Program-made: the position numbers and the translations under genes
The notes under the pieces: model-generated
Databases searched by the model: none
What the model saw: the letters and a program-made list of their open reading frames with translations, nothing else
What the model was told of the DNA's origin: nothing
Assembly: GCA_900074725.1 (NCBI GenBank)
Contig: LT598459.1
Span: 1,064,467-1,128,466 of the forward strand
Source: Lachancea dasiensis
Lineage: Eukaryota > Ascomycota > Saccharomycetes > Saccharomycetales > Saccharomycetaceae
DNA: 64,000 nt
Direction: 5' to 3'
Part shown: positions 48,549 to 58,124 of the stretch, piece after piece
How positions within the stretch are numbered: the stretch's first letter is position 1
Layout: every line of letters starts with the position of its first letter

Positions 48549-49884
48549 CTTGATAGTTCCAGAAGAATAGCGATGGAATTCTTTCCCGTTTGGTTATTGA
48601 AAATGCCCGTTCTCGAGGGTAGACCCCAGTGGATCGCCGCCTTTTAATACAACTTTCGTGAGTTCAGTCATTTTGCTGACACCTCTCTACACCGGGATGA
48701 CTGGTGCGGTCTCACCCACTTTGATGACTCTACAAGCTTTTATCGTGCCGGTTAACACTGACAACCATGCAAGACTTGATAGCCAGAAATTCCAAAAAGA
48801 GGACCGTCCCGGCCTTCTGCGAGAGCTTGTAGCACCGTCACACAATGAAGTTGGACCATTGCCGCAGAAGACTGAAAATTAGCATCGATAAGGTGTTGTG
48901 CGCCCGAGCGGTCCCGGCGTAACGTGACGATAGCGTCTTATCAAAGGTTATCAAAAACGCCGGTCTCGGCCTCGCTAGAGAGGCAGTTGGTAAGGTCGAG
49001 CGGACCCTGGCAAAGGCCGGCAGCGGCACAGAAGCACTCTACTCGGCTTCAGCCAGGTGGACTCTAATTCGTCCCTGCCAGTTCTGTCAGGCACATATTC
49101 GGCCTTAGCAAATTGTGTCCGGCCTCTGACCAAGAAAGTCAGCTGGTGACAAGTCCAAGGGCCTGGCCTGGAGGGTTGACATTCGACTAACAGCTTTAGG
49201 CAAACGTGTAGTTCTTGGCTTTTATCGGGTGCCATTTACTGCCCGACGACACGAAATTATGTTATAGTAACAATAACACTTATCATAGTAATAAGAGCTG
49301 CAGTAATAACAGTAAAATAGGACACGATAAGACTCTGACGCCAACCAACAGCACATGGCAAAGGCGTAACATCCAGGTGAGCCTTAGACCATCAATGATG
49401 TTGGTCGCAGACGATCGCCATGAGCTTCAATTTTGCACAAAGCTACACGGTAGTGTTCTTTTCCCGTCTCCAGGTTTTGATTCACTCTGTGCAAGCTGTT
49501 TGAGTAAATGGAAAGCCTTTACGGTGGCCGCGCCCGTCCCACCTTTTTCAATGTTTTGGGAGTGCAATTGCATTTCTTCCAGGAAGCTCTGAGTTGGCGT
49601 TTTTGTCCTAATCTTGATACTACAAGCAATGTGAACAAGAGAGATCAAAGTCCAGAGTACGTCGTCCATACATTACGCCAGCGATAGTGTGATCCTCGTT
49701 TCCCGCTGATAGTGGACATGGTTTCGCTAGTTGCTTGGTGCTCGCGATGAGCATGCCCGTATATCATTATATGTGGGCGGTCAAATAACATCTCTATTGG
49801 CCTAATCACACATTCCACATGTACAACACACCAGACGTTACGAGCTTCAATCACAACCACAGGCGGGCGCTCACGGACCGGCAT
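48549..49884. other. intergenic region between the MFS transporter and PDP3
   Basis: About 1.3 kb between divergent genes. A leftward ATG frame of 80 codons (49427-49669) has a plausible protein-like composition but matches nothing I know. Overlapping frames on the other strand have no ATG start. No tRNA. Confidence 0.4.
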
Positions 49885-50814
49885 ATGACTTCCAACTTGT
49901 TAACGGGCGATTTGGTGTTGTGTAAAGTCGGGTCTTTCGCACCGTGGCCGGCAGTTGTATTCCCACAAAGGTTCTTGAGAAAGGACGTTTACCGCAGAAG
50001 GAGAGCGGATTGTGTGGCCGTGTGCTTCTTCAACGACGAAACGTACTTTTGGGACAAGCCAAGCAGGCTGAAGCCGCTCTCAAAAGAGCACATCGACGAA
50101 TTTTTGCGAAATGCGGATTCCCGTTATTCTGAAGATCCCGTTCTCGTTAGGGCCTACGAAGAAGCCCGAGACTTCACTTCTCTGCACGAGTTCCTACTGC
50201 AGAGACTGCGGGAAGAAAAGCGGATGCTCGACATGGAAGAAAATGGGGGGAAAGACCACAAAATCGAAGCGGGACAGGATCCCTTTGAAGGCAAAACACC
50301 GTCTGCCAAAACGTCAAGAGAGGGTATAGACGGCAAAGGCGACAAAGCTGGATCTGCCGGTAGGTCGGGTAAATCGAAGGCGAGCCGGTCGTCCAGTTCG
50401 TCCCGGTCGGTTTCCAGCTCTTCACGACCTCAACCTGCAGTCAGCTCCCCTCCATCGTCCACCGCACCTAGCCGAAAACTTGCTCGTTTGGACCACGGCA
50501 AGAGGATCGAAATTTCCATGCTGTTGCGGCGAAAGCTGCAGACCAATCTGGTTCAGCGCAACGCACCTCCCGGTGTTGACGAGATAAAGGAATCGCACAA
50601 GTTGTTGAGTAAAATATCTGAGAACATGGCTTCCAATCCACAGTTCTTCGACCTGGAGGCGCTACGAGTGAGCAAACTGCACAAGTTACTGAAGGTGATT
50701 GTCAGTGACGACAACCTTAAAGAATTCCATGGCCAGTGTAGCGATGTGTTGGAAGCCTGGAAGGATGCTATAGCGCAATTGAGAAAAGAGAAGGTCAGGG
50801 CCCAAGAGTCTTGA
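49885..50814 (+). CDS. PDP3: Pdp3, PWWP subunit of the NuA3b acetyltransferase complex
   Basis: A 309-residue homologue of Pdp3 (YLR455W, 304 residues), which recruits NuA3 to H3K36-trimethylated nucleosomes. The PWWP domain spans about residues 5-105 (TGDLVLCKVGSFAPWPAVVF, CVAVCFFNDETYFW). A Ser-rich, charged linker leads to a conserved C-terminal helical region resembling the TFIIS N-terminal/LEDGF fold (KRIEISMLLRRKLQTNLVQR, FDLEALRVSKLHKLLKVIV). The open frame has 22 extra upstream codons with its own ATG at 49819, but MTSNLLTGDLVL at 49885 aligns with MTKDIRTGDLVL. The gene sits where the YLR455 and YPR172 sister regions merge. Confidence 0.93.
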   Translation: MTSNLLTGDLVLCKVGSFAPWPAVVFPQRFLRKDVYRRRRADCVAVCFFNDETYFWDKPSRLKPLSKEHIDEFLRNADSRYSEDPVLVRAYEEARDFTSLHEFLLQRLREEKRMLDMEENGGKDHKIEAGQDPFEGKTPSAKTSREGIDGKGDKAGSAGRSGKSKASRSSSSSRSVSSSSRPQPAVSSPPSSTAPSRKLARLDHGKRIEISMLLRRKLQTNLVQRNAPPGVDEIKESHKLLSKISENMASNPQFFDLEALRVSKLHKLLKVIVSDDNLKEFHGQCSDVLEAWKDAIAQLRKEKVRAQES

Positions 50815-51237
50815 CTTAGCATTTGGTGGATGAGACAATGCGCAGTTTGTGGCACGAATACGAGGCGCTCACAGTGTGTTTTTCCGGCATCTTAATTACA
50901 TGCTCGATAAAGAAGTAGAGCCTTGGTGTGGAAGATGAATACTCCATAGAAGCACATTAACGCCAGCTTCCTCGTCTGGCGGCTAGCATCCATCGTTTGC
51001 TTCGACATGGTCATGAAGGCAAACTTTGTCTCAGCTTAAAAAATGCTTACTACGCTGGGACTCGAACGCAAGTCGTTCTGGTTGTTCGGCAAACTTACCC
51101 TGAAATTTTTAGATGATAGAAGAGCAATGTAACAATGAATCTAAAGGGTGTCTTTCACTACACCTTTCACTACACCTTTCACATACCACTGCATCGGTCT
51201 CAACCACCTTTCATTTGTATTTACGAGGGAAATTGCA
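50815..51237. other. intergenic region before the YPR172W-like gene
   Basis: About 420 bp. On the minus strand near 51045-51115 a partial tRNA-like stretch includes GTTCGAGTCCC but lacks matching stems. A 12-base unit (TTTCACTACACC) recurs near 51153-51182. No gene was seen. Confidence 0.4.
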
Positions 51238-51867
51238 ATGTCCTGTCCAGAGATTTTACCTGACCACGTTCTGAGCCTCTTGAAGACCTCAAAATACCTC
51301 CACTTGGCTACTTGTTCCAAGCCGGAATGCATCCCATCGGTGTCGCTTATGAACTACACCTACATTTCCCCCGACAGAGTATACGTGCCGAAGGGGGCAG
51401 AGCATTCGAGCTCTGACAGGTGCCACTTCATCATCATGGCCACCCAGAGAGATACAGAAAAGTACGAAAACATCATTCAAAACCCACAGGTTTCGGTTCT
51501 GATCCACGACTGGGTTACTGCTAAGAAGCTTTCCTTGCGGAAGAGTAGCATGTCCAACACCCCAACGCCTGCTGAGCCCGCACAAGTTGATCCAGAGCAA
51601 CAAAATCCGGACCACCCTAGTAGGCTGCTCAATTTGCTCCAGGAGTTGAATCAGTCAGAGCTTTCGCAGATGAGCGCCACGCTACGTGGCTACGCAGAGC
51701 ATTTGGACACATCGAGCGATGAGTTCGACTATTACGAAAAGGAGTTGCTCAAAGCGAACCCTGATGCCCGTGTTTACACAAGAGGCGAAAATGTCTCAGT
51801 CGTTAAAGTTAAACTTGTGAATGCAAAAGTTTCTGACCGTGAAAACAACACAAAATTCTACGATTAA
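51238..51867 (+). CDS. PNPOx-like flavin-binding split-barrel protein (YPR172W/YLR456W family)
   Basis: A 209-residue protein of the pyridoxamine-phosphate-oxidase-like split-barrel family, homologous to the WGD pair YPR172W and YLR456W, whose function is unknown. The start ILPDHVLSLLKTSKYLHLAT is typical, followed by PSVSLMNYTYI and HFIIMATQRDTEKYENIIQN, the usual strands around an FMN site. No proven activity can be read from it. The frame extends 30 codons upstream; the ATG at 51238 (MSCPEILPDHVLSLL) gives the family start. Its convergent neighbour VPS4 and upstream PDP3 reproduce both S. cerevisiae sister orders. Confidence 0.9.
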   Translation: MSCPEILPDHVLSLLKTSKYLHLATCSKPECIPSVSLMNYTYISPDRVYVPKGAEHSSSDRCHFIIMATQRDTEKYENIIQNPQVSVLIHDWVTAKKLSLRKSSMSNTPTPAEPAQVDPEQQNPDHPSRLLNLLQELNQSELSQMSATLRGYAEHLDTSSDEFDYYEKELLKANPDARVYTRGENVSVVKVKLVNAKVSDRENNTKFYD

Positions 51868-51952
51868 AACAGTAATGATGTCAGGAAGTTCGATTTTCTT
51901 TTATTAGGTTTTCGTTGGTTTATACGTTTTATTCTATTACATGCCTTACAAC

Positions 51953-53239
51953 TTAGACACCTTCTTGACCGAAATCCGAGGTAAATTGCTCTTGCTTTTT
52001 CAAATCCTCCTCGTTGACCGTAGGCCGAGTGGTCTTGATGGCCTTCAAGAAGTCTTTGAGATTGAGCTCTGGCTCCTGCAACTCATCAGCTTCTATATCG
52101 ATCCAGCTCAATTCAATCGCACCTTCATCGCCGGGCGAGCACGGAGTCAGTTTACGCTGCTCAGGGTCTTCTGAGATGTTTTTGAAATGAGTGGCGTTCT
52201 GGATCTTTCGAATAGGTTGCATAAGGGCATCTTTCACCACTACGGCGATGTCGCTACCAGAATAGCCCTCTGTCAATTGCCCCAAAGTTCGATAATCCTC
52301 TCTTGTTAGCAGGCACGGCGTCTCGCCAATGTTAAGCTCAAACATTCGGGTACGGCCAGCGAGGTCAGGTAATGATATATATATTCTTTTTTCAAATCTT
52401 CTTCTGATGGCACTGTCCAGTTGCCATGGGATATTCGTGGCTCCCAACACAAGCACGCCTTGCGAGTCGTTGCCCACCCCATTCATTTGAACCAAAAGCT
52501 CGGTCTTGATTCTTCTGCTGGCTTCACTCTCGCCTTCGCCTCTTTGACCTGTCAACGCGTCCACCTCGTCGATAAAGATGATGGAGGGCTTGTTTTCTCT
52601 GGCCATGGCGAATAATTGTTTGACTAAACGTTCGGACTCTCCCATCCACTTGGACACTAGATCACTGGAACTTATGCTAAAAAACGTGGAGTTGGCCTCT
52701 GTTGCCACAGCTTTGGCTAAGTAAGATTTACCTGTACCCGGTGGTCCATATAACAAGATCCCAGACGTCGGTTTACGATTGCCCGTAAACAAATGCGGAA
52801 ACTTGACAGGTAAAATGACCGCTTCTTTAAGAGCGGCTTTGGCCCCCTCCAGACCGGCAATATCCTCCCACCGAACGTTGGGCTTTTCTGTGAGAATCGC
52901 CCCAGATAACGCGCCTCTCAATTTTTTGTCATCCGCGTCATCGTCGTTATTCGAGTTCGCACTGTCTTTCTTCGCAGATGTGCCCTTCTTACTCTTCTTG
53001 ACTTCCTCCTCGGCCCCCAGATGTTCTTTCAGTTGTTCTGCCCTGTTTAGGTACTCTGTGAACTTAGCCCTTATAAGCTCCTTAGACTTTGGATTTTTTT
53101 CATACTTCAGGGCCAACATCAGGTAGTCCAGTCCATTGTAATATGCCGTATAAGCTTCCTCATACTGCGTGGCAGTGTCCAGATCAATGGCCTTCTGAAT
53201 GAGACCAATGCCCTTAGATAGAAAATCGCCTGTACTCAT
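51953..53239 (-). CDS. VPS4: Vps4 AAA ATPase of the ESCRT pathway
   Basis: A 428-residue homologue of Vps4 (YPR173C, 437 residues), which disassembles ESCRT-III polymers at endosomes and other membranes. Domains are an N-terminal MIT domain (about 1-80), a charged linker, then the AAA cassette with Walker A GPPGTGKS (about residue 165) and Walker [11 protein letters not shown] (about 222). The arginine-finger region [13 protein letters not shown], a beta domain and the C-terminal helix follow. All catalytic residues look intact. Identity is unambiguous. Confidence 0.98.
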   Translation of the reverse strand: MSTGDFLSKGIGLIQKAIDLDTATQYEEAYTAYYNGLDYLMLALKYEKNPKSKELIRAKFTEYLNRAEQLKEHLGAEEEVKKSKKGTSAKKDSANSNNDDDADDKKLRGALSGAILTEKPNVRWEDIAGLEGAKAALKEAVILPVKFPHLFTGNRKPTSGILLYGPPGTGKSYLAKAVATEANSTFFSISSSDLVSKWMGESERLVKQLFAMARENKPSIIFIDEVDALTGQRGEGESEASRRIKTELLVQMNGVGNDSQGVLVLGATNIPWQLDSAIRRRFEKRIYISLPDLAGRTRMFELNIGETPCLLTREDYRTLGQLTEGYSGSDIAVVVKDALMQPIRKIQNATHFKNISEDPEQRKLTPCSPGDEGAIELSWIDIEADELQEPELNLKDFLKAIKTTRPTVNEEDLKKQEQFTSDFGQEGV

Positions 53240-53476
53240 GGGAAAAAGCTAGCTGAAATTCCCAGTGTCAAATCTTTATGTATCAGGACTTATATGGCCA
53301 CGAAGTACGAGTGCTTAGAGCTCAACTTCTGTGCAATTCGTCGCACACCATTCGAGTATAACGCTGGAAGAGTAGGTTTCCTCCTTATCCAATTGTGGAG
53401 GTCCCAGATGAGCGCCGGGTAACGTCAATCGCGATGAATTCAAACATTATCGGCGACACCTTTTGCACCGTCAGCG

Positions 53477-54502
53477 CTAATTGTCCGGAGCGTCCCTGGT
53501 ATTTGAGTACCTCGACAAGTCGAGCCTAATAGGTGAGAGTGAGGTTTCTGGATCTTTTTTTAAAAGTTCAGTACCTGGTATTTTGGGATATTTCTCGTAA
53601 AATCCTGACAGCGGATCTCCTTCTCCAAGACCAGGGTCACCAAAACGCGCATCTTTATCGACGTCATGGACAGCATCGATGCCTGGGACGTCGAATTTAA
53701 AATTCGGCAGCCTTGCGGGACTGGAGGTGTATAGCGGACTGAGAGCGCGCTTCGGGGACGGTGGTAGCGCACCTGGCTCAGGTTTCAAGTCTGCCCTCTG
53801 TAAATTGGAAATGCGTCTTCTGGACTTGACGTATTCGTCGTCTATATTGGCGTCATTCAATAAACTTTCCAGCAAAGCATTCTTCTCGCGCGCAAACATC
53901 AGCTTCTTTCGTGCCAGTTGCAGCTCATTCTCTAGGGATGTTACCTTGGAGGCCAGTGAGTCAAACTTGTGCTGGAGGATGACGAACTTGTCCGTTTCCA
54001 TATTGCGCGATCGCTTTGTCCGCAACCCCACTTTCCTCTCAGGACTCCGTCCCCGCCGGAGCTCATGTAGAAGTTTCTCGTCGTATTTCTTCTCCAGGAC
54101 CTTCCGCTTCAGCGCCGCACTGGTCGCAATCCGCCTTTGAACCTGTGCCCTGGTCCTGCTGGTTTTTTCCGCTAGATCTTGAAGTTTGAAATCGGCGTAA
54201 GCTGTTTTCATCTGTTGCAAGTCCTGATCCCTCGTCGAGAAAACACCCTTTACAGTGTTCCAAATGCCCTGTGATAGCTGAGCAGCAGTTTTGGAGTCAT
54301 TTCGCCAACTTTTAGTTGGCCTGCGGGACGCTTGTGGCTTGCGAATCCTGTGAGATGCACGATTTGCCGAAATACCACTGCCCTCCGCATATTCCTGCCG
54401 CCGTCTCCAATTGTCCAGCGACCCATGTTCCCTCTTTCGCTGGTCCTGGCCGCTCCCAAGCCAGCCTTTAAAGTATTCTCTTGTCGATGCCCACATCTCC
54501 AT
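53477..54502 (-). CDS. CSA1: Csa1/Nbp1-like spindle pole body protein
   Basis: A 341-residue, mostly disordered and coiled-coil protein standing for the WGD pair Csa1 (YPR174C) and Nbp1 (YLR457C). Nbp1 is needed for insertion of the duplicated spindle pole body into the nuclear envelope. An amphipathic N-terminus (MEMWASTREYFKGWLG) resembles the membrane-binding helix of Nbp1. A coiled coil lies at about residues 175-215 (LQHKFDSLASKVTSLENELQ). Several SP sites (PPSPKRALSP) suggest Cdk control. The open frame starts at TTG; ATG choices are 54502 and 54496. The call rests on position and architecture. Confidence 0.78.
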   Translation of the reverse strand: MEMWASTREYFKGWLGSGQDQRKREHGSLDNWRRRQEYAEGSGISANRASHRIRKPQASRRPTKSWRNDSKTAAQLSQGIWNTVKGVFSTRDQDLQQMKTAYADFKLQDLAEKTSRTRAQVQRRIATSAALKRKVLEKKYDEKLLHELRRGRSPERKVGLRTKRSRNMETDKFVILQHKFDSLASKVTSLENELQLARKKLMFAREKNALLESLLNDANIDDEYVKSRRRISNLQRADLKPEPGALPPSPKRALSPLYTSSPARLPNFKFDVPGIDAVHDVDKDARFGDPGLGEGDPLSGFYEKYPKIPGTELLKKDPETSLSPIRLDLSRYSNTRDAPDN

Positions 54503-54837
54503 CAATTGTGGGTCCCAAAAAGCCGTAGAATTAGCCTTCGAAAGCCTGAATAGAGCCCGCTATTCAAGATTCAATAGCCCACCTCTTTCAGAGTACCTGT
54601 TGATGCTAATAGGATCAGAAGCTATCACTGTTGGTTGGCCGTAGTTGTTGCTGATGTACGCGTAAACGATGATCGATAAATTAGTTGTCGAATATTAAAT
54701 CCATTTACGCGTTCGATGTGATCCATACTAGAAACCAGATACCGAACCATACAAACGTTCCAAATCTCTGGGCTCTTCAACGCTTCATTAGTTTTGAAGC
54801 TTTTTTTTTTTGCAGTGCTCACCTTTAGCCTGGAAAA
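54503..54837. promoter_or_regulatory. divergent CSA1/DPB2 promoter with two MCB sites
   Basis: Two exact ACGCGT boxes lie at 54658-54663 and 54707-54712, 49 bp apart. They match MBF sites of G1/S genes and suit both DPB2 and CSA1. A poly-T tract near 54801-54811 precedes the DPB2 ATG. Confidence 0.7.
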
Positions 54838-56940
54838 ATGGATTCGATAGTGGCTCTGCCGGTGAAGATTCCACCTGGACTTTTGAGACCTCTCGCATAC
54901 CGTGTCTTGTCAAAGAAATACGGGCTCAATATCAAATCAGATGGGCTCGCAGCCTTGGCTGAGTATATTGGAACGAGATTTGGTATCAATTGGCGCAAGG
55001 ATAGCGGGACTTTTCAGTTTCTGGAGCAGTTTGCCGCGATTTGGGACCAGCAGGAACGAGGTCTGTTCATCGACAAAGCAGGGGTCGAAGAAGTGATTCG
55101 AGAGGTAAGGGAGAGAAGTAGACCCGTGGAGCGGTCGGATACGGATTTGCCTAAAAATTTGGATCGTGCGAAACCGATTGATAATGGCAACTCCGAGGGT
55201 GCTTTTAAGCTCAAGACGTTAGACACTCTTCTCGCACACCGAGGAGGTGCTTCTGGAGAGCCTGATGTGCTAGAGGCGGGCACGCAGACTCAGTCCCCAA
55301 TTGAAGAAATTGAGGTCGACGAGGATCCCCAAGATGGGCCAGGACAGCCGGAAGAGCCAATCATAGATTGGCAAGCCCATTACAAGTTTGTGAATGCCCA
55401 CAGCCAACAGAAATTCGTTTACGACATAACAACAAGACAATACCGGCTTAAGGTTCCAAAAAATGATAAGACTTCAATGTTACCCCCCGAGACATCAAAT
55501 GTGTCTCTGTATGCCACGCGGTACCACATTGTCAAAGACCGCACAATGCGGAACGAAATGTTTCAAGGCGGTGGGGACGCATTTCAGCCACTGTCCTCAA
55601 TGACCAACCTCAACGACTCTATGAGAAATGACAGCACGCAGACTATGACCATTACGCAAATCAAAAACATGTTGGGAAGAGATGGAAAGAGTTTTCTCAT
55701 CCTGGGTCTCCTGAGAACCAATGCAAAGGGCATTTGGTCTTTAGAGGACCCCTCTGGTTCTGTAGAAATAGACATATCTCAGGCGATACCTACAGAAGGT
55801 ACCTTTTACGTGCCGGGGTGTATCGTCTTGGCTGAAGGAATCTATTATTCAGCCAGCCAAAAGTTATATGTTGCCTCCGTGGTACATCCTCCTGGAGAGA
55901 GGCGAGATGTGACCATGGATGCCATAGGAAACTTAGATCTTCTCGGAGTTCACCAGCTCTCTAATCCCTACTACATTTCAAGACTCGACAAAGATCTGAA
56001 AATCAGGCTTCATCTACTTGAGAGGGAGATGAGCGATCACCGAGTTGTGATATTAGGAGCGGACATTTTCCTTGATCGGATTCACATAATGGAGGCATTG
56101 CGCAAAGTGCTCACCAAACTGGAAACAGATCCTCCACTCGCAATAGTTTTCCAGGGCTCTTTCACCTCAACGCCTTTATTCCCAGTGATGAACAGTAAAA
56201 ACATCAGTGCTACGACCGCCTACAAAAACAATTTCGATGCATTGGCCTTATTGCTATCGAATTTCGAACGCCTCATTAATGAGTCAACGTTCGTCTTTGT
56301 GCCAGGTCCCAATGATCCATGGACCTCCATGGTAAGTCTGGGTACGACGGGGATCTGGCCACAAAGACCCATTTCTAGCAAGTTTGCCCAGCGTGTCAGC
56401 AGAGTGTGCAAGAAGGTAATATGGGCTTCCAATCCTGCGCGTATTGTGTATTTATCTCAAGAGTTGGTATTGGTGAGAGACGACATGAATGGACGATTTA
56501 AAAGACACAACATTTTATTTCCGGCAGTGATCGATGAAGAGCACGAGGGTGAAGCTGAAGCAAGTTTTACGCAGGACTCCCTCATGCAGGAGATCAATGA
56601 CAACTATGAAGGTATAGATCAGCTTGTTAAATCCCAAGACCAGCTTTCGGCGGGCGTACGAGAGGCACGCAAGCTGGTAAAAACAATACTGGACCAAGGC
56701 CACCTGTCGCCGTATGCATCGCTCGTGCGACCCGTCGTGTGGGACCTAGACCACACATTGCATTTATCACCCATTCCAACGGCATTGATCCTAGGCGACA
56801 CAACCGCATCGCAGTTCGAAGTAACTTATAACGGTTGCAAGGCTGCTAACACATCAACATTTGTACATAAGCGTTCGGCAAGATACCTGGAGTACATCCC
56901 GTCATCTAGGAAAGTTGTTCAGGATGAAGTTTATTTTTGA
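54838..56940 (+). CDS. DPB2: DNA polymerase epsilon subunit B (Dpb2)
   Basis: A 700-residue homologue of Dpb2 (YPR175W, 689 residues), the second-largest subunit of the leading-strand polymerase epsilon, which ties it to the GINS/CMG helicase. The N-terminal domain starts MDSIVALPVKIPPGLLRPLA. The OB-fold and inactive calcineurin-like phosphoesterase region include VVILGADIFLDRIHIMEALR near residue 400 and the ending of the family, VVWDLDHTLHLSPIPTALIL. The catalytic metal ligands of true phosphoesterases are degenerate, as known for B subunits. MCB sites upstream fit S-phase expression. Confidence 0.95.
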   Translation: MDSIVALPVKIPPGLLRPLAYRVLSKKYGLNIKSDGLAALAEYIGTRFGINWRKDSGTFQFLEQFAAIWDQQERGLFIDKAGVEEVIREVRERSRPVERSDTDLPKNLDRAKPIDNGNSEGAFKLKTLDTLLAHRGGASGEPDVLEAGTQTQSPIEEIEVDEDPQDGPGQPEEPIIDWQAHYKFVNAHSQQKFVYDITTRQYRLKVPKNDKTSMLPPETSNVSLYATRYHIVKDRTMRNEMFQGGGDAFQPLSSMTNLNDSMRNDSTQTMTITQIKNMLGRDGKSFLILGLLRTNAKGIWSLEDPSGSVEIDISQAIPTEGTFYVPGCIVLAEGIYYSASQKLYVASVVHPPGERRDVTMDAIGNLDLLGVHQLSNPYYISRLDKDLKIRLHLLEREMSDHRVVILGADIFLDRIHIMEALRKVLTKLETDPPLAIVFQGSFTSTPLFPVMNSKNISATTAYKNNFDALALLLSNFERLINESTFVFVPGPNDPWTSMVSLGTTGIWPQRPISSKFAQRVSRVCKKVIWASNPARIVYLSQELVLVRDDMNGRFKRHNILFPAVIDEEHEGEAEASFTQDSLMQEINDNYEGIDQLVKSQDQLSAGVREARKLVKTILDQGHLSPYASLVRPVVWDLDHTLHLSPIPTALILGDTTASQFEVTYNGCKAANTSTFVHKRSARYLEYIPSSRKVVQDEVYF

Positions 56941-57003
56941 TAGAGATTTAATAGATGGAGCGGCCATTAGGGTGAAATAATATCTTTTACGCAAGCAGCC
57001 ACT

Positions 57004-57993
57004 TCAATATGGGTACCTCTTAAACTTTCTTGTAACAGACACTGGCATGCAGTAAACGGGATCTATTTCGGCCAAACCGTCCTTGCCCATCAAGCTGAGA
57101 CCCGTCACGCCAAAACAAGTGTGGAAGACGTCCACCTCGTTTCCCGGTCGGTCGCTAATTCCGCCCTTCTTATCATCTTGTGAGCGCAGTATGAACTCTC
57201 GAAGTTTGTCGAAGTCGATCCAGTCGCGTTTACCTATGATTGCCAAGGATGAGAGAACCCACCAGCTGTAACAGACATCAGGTTGCTTACTAGGGCGGCC
57301 ATTCAGCCCCCCTTCAGGAACCTGCCTCTCACACAGCCACCATCCAATATCTTCGATTTGTTGAGGAGTTAAAACGTCCAATCTGTTGACAACAGCTAAG
57401 GCCGCAATGCACGTCAGAGACATTGCCGCGTGGCTTTCCGCTCCTGGTGACAATCCAAATCCACCGTCAAAGTTGTAGCACCGCTGGATGAAATCCACAG
57501 CCGGATCAACGACCTCGGGTGTGAGTTCTCCCAAAATCGACAGCGCGTTTAGCGCAGCATAAACAAACCTCGTATCAATCTCTCCAAAACGGTCCCCTTG
57601 AAACGAACCGTCCGGCAGCTGGTTTGACCTCAAAAATGCTATGCATTGCGTTCTCATATCCTCGTTTTTGTCGCCCTCCGGCAACTCTCGAAGCACCTCT
57701 AGCGCATCGTATATAGATAAAATTTGGATACCAGAGAGAGTCGTCAAAACATGTGCATCATGACCAGGAAACGCACCAAATGCACCTGCTTTTGCATCCC
57801 AGCAACTGCGTACAAACGTAATCATTTCCGTCCTATCAAATGTATCCTTCGCATCAAGCATACAAAGCGCTGTAAGGCCCCAATAAACTCCGTTCAATCG
57901 CAAGTGCTCGGTTAACCAGTACTCGTAATCATCCTTTTTCGCATCTAAGGACGCAATGTAGCGTATATGGCTCACTTTGTTTAGTTCTACCAT
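57004..57993 (-). CDS. BET2: Bet2, beta subunit of Rab geranylgeranyltransferase
   Basis: A 329-residue beta subunit of type II geranylgeranyltransferase (YPR176C, 325 residues), which with Bet4 and the escort Mrs6 lipidates Rab proteins such as Ypt1 and Sec4. Prenyltransferase alpha-alpha repeats are seen, for example YNFDGGFGLSPGAESHAAMS and QVPEGGLNGRPSKQPDVCYS. Zinc ligands are the Asp and Cys of PDVCYSWW (about residues 237-240) and the His of VDVFHTCFG. It shares a short promoter with divergent PRP4, as YPR176C and YPR178W do. Confidence 0.97.
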   Translation of the reverse strand: MVELNKVSHIRYIASLDAKKDDYEYWLTEHLRLNGVYWGLTALCMLDAKDTFDRTEMITFVRSCWDAKAGAFGAFPGHDAHVLTTLSGIQILSIYDALEVLRELPEGDKNEDMRTQCIAFLRSNQLPDGSFQGDRFGEIDTRFVYAALNALSILGELTPEVVDPAVDFIQRCYNFDGGFGLSPGAESHAAMSLTCIAALAVVNRLDVLTPQQIEDIGWWLCERQVPEGGLNGRPSKQPDVCYSWWVLSSLAIIGKRDWIDFDKLREFILRSQDDKKGGISDRPGNEVDVFHTCFGVTGLSLMGKDGLAEIDPVYCMPVSVTRKFKRYPY

Positions 57994-58124
57994 CCTGTTT
58001 ACCTGTCATTATTGAACCTAGCTCATCTCTACATATTTAATATAATATATATTGTATAATATATACATGGCACCGATGACCAATGATTGAACTTGGTTGA
58101 AGCCATCCAGTCATCCAGCCATCA

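Noticed and set aside
51045-51115. tRNA-like stretch on the minus strand (GTTCGAGTCCC with a D-arm-like segment)
   Set aside because: The T-stem does not pair and there is no matching acceptor stem. At best a relic, more likely chance.
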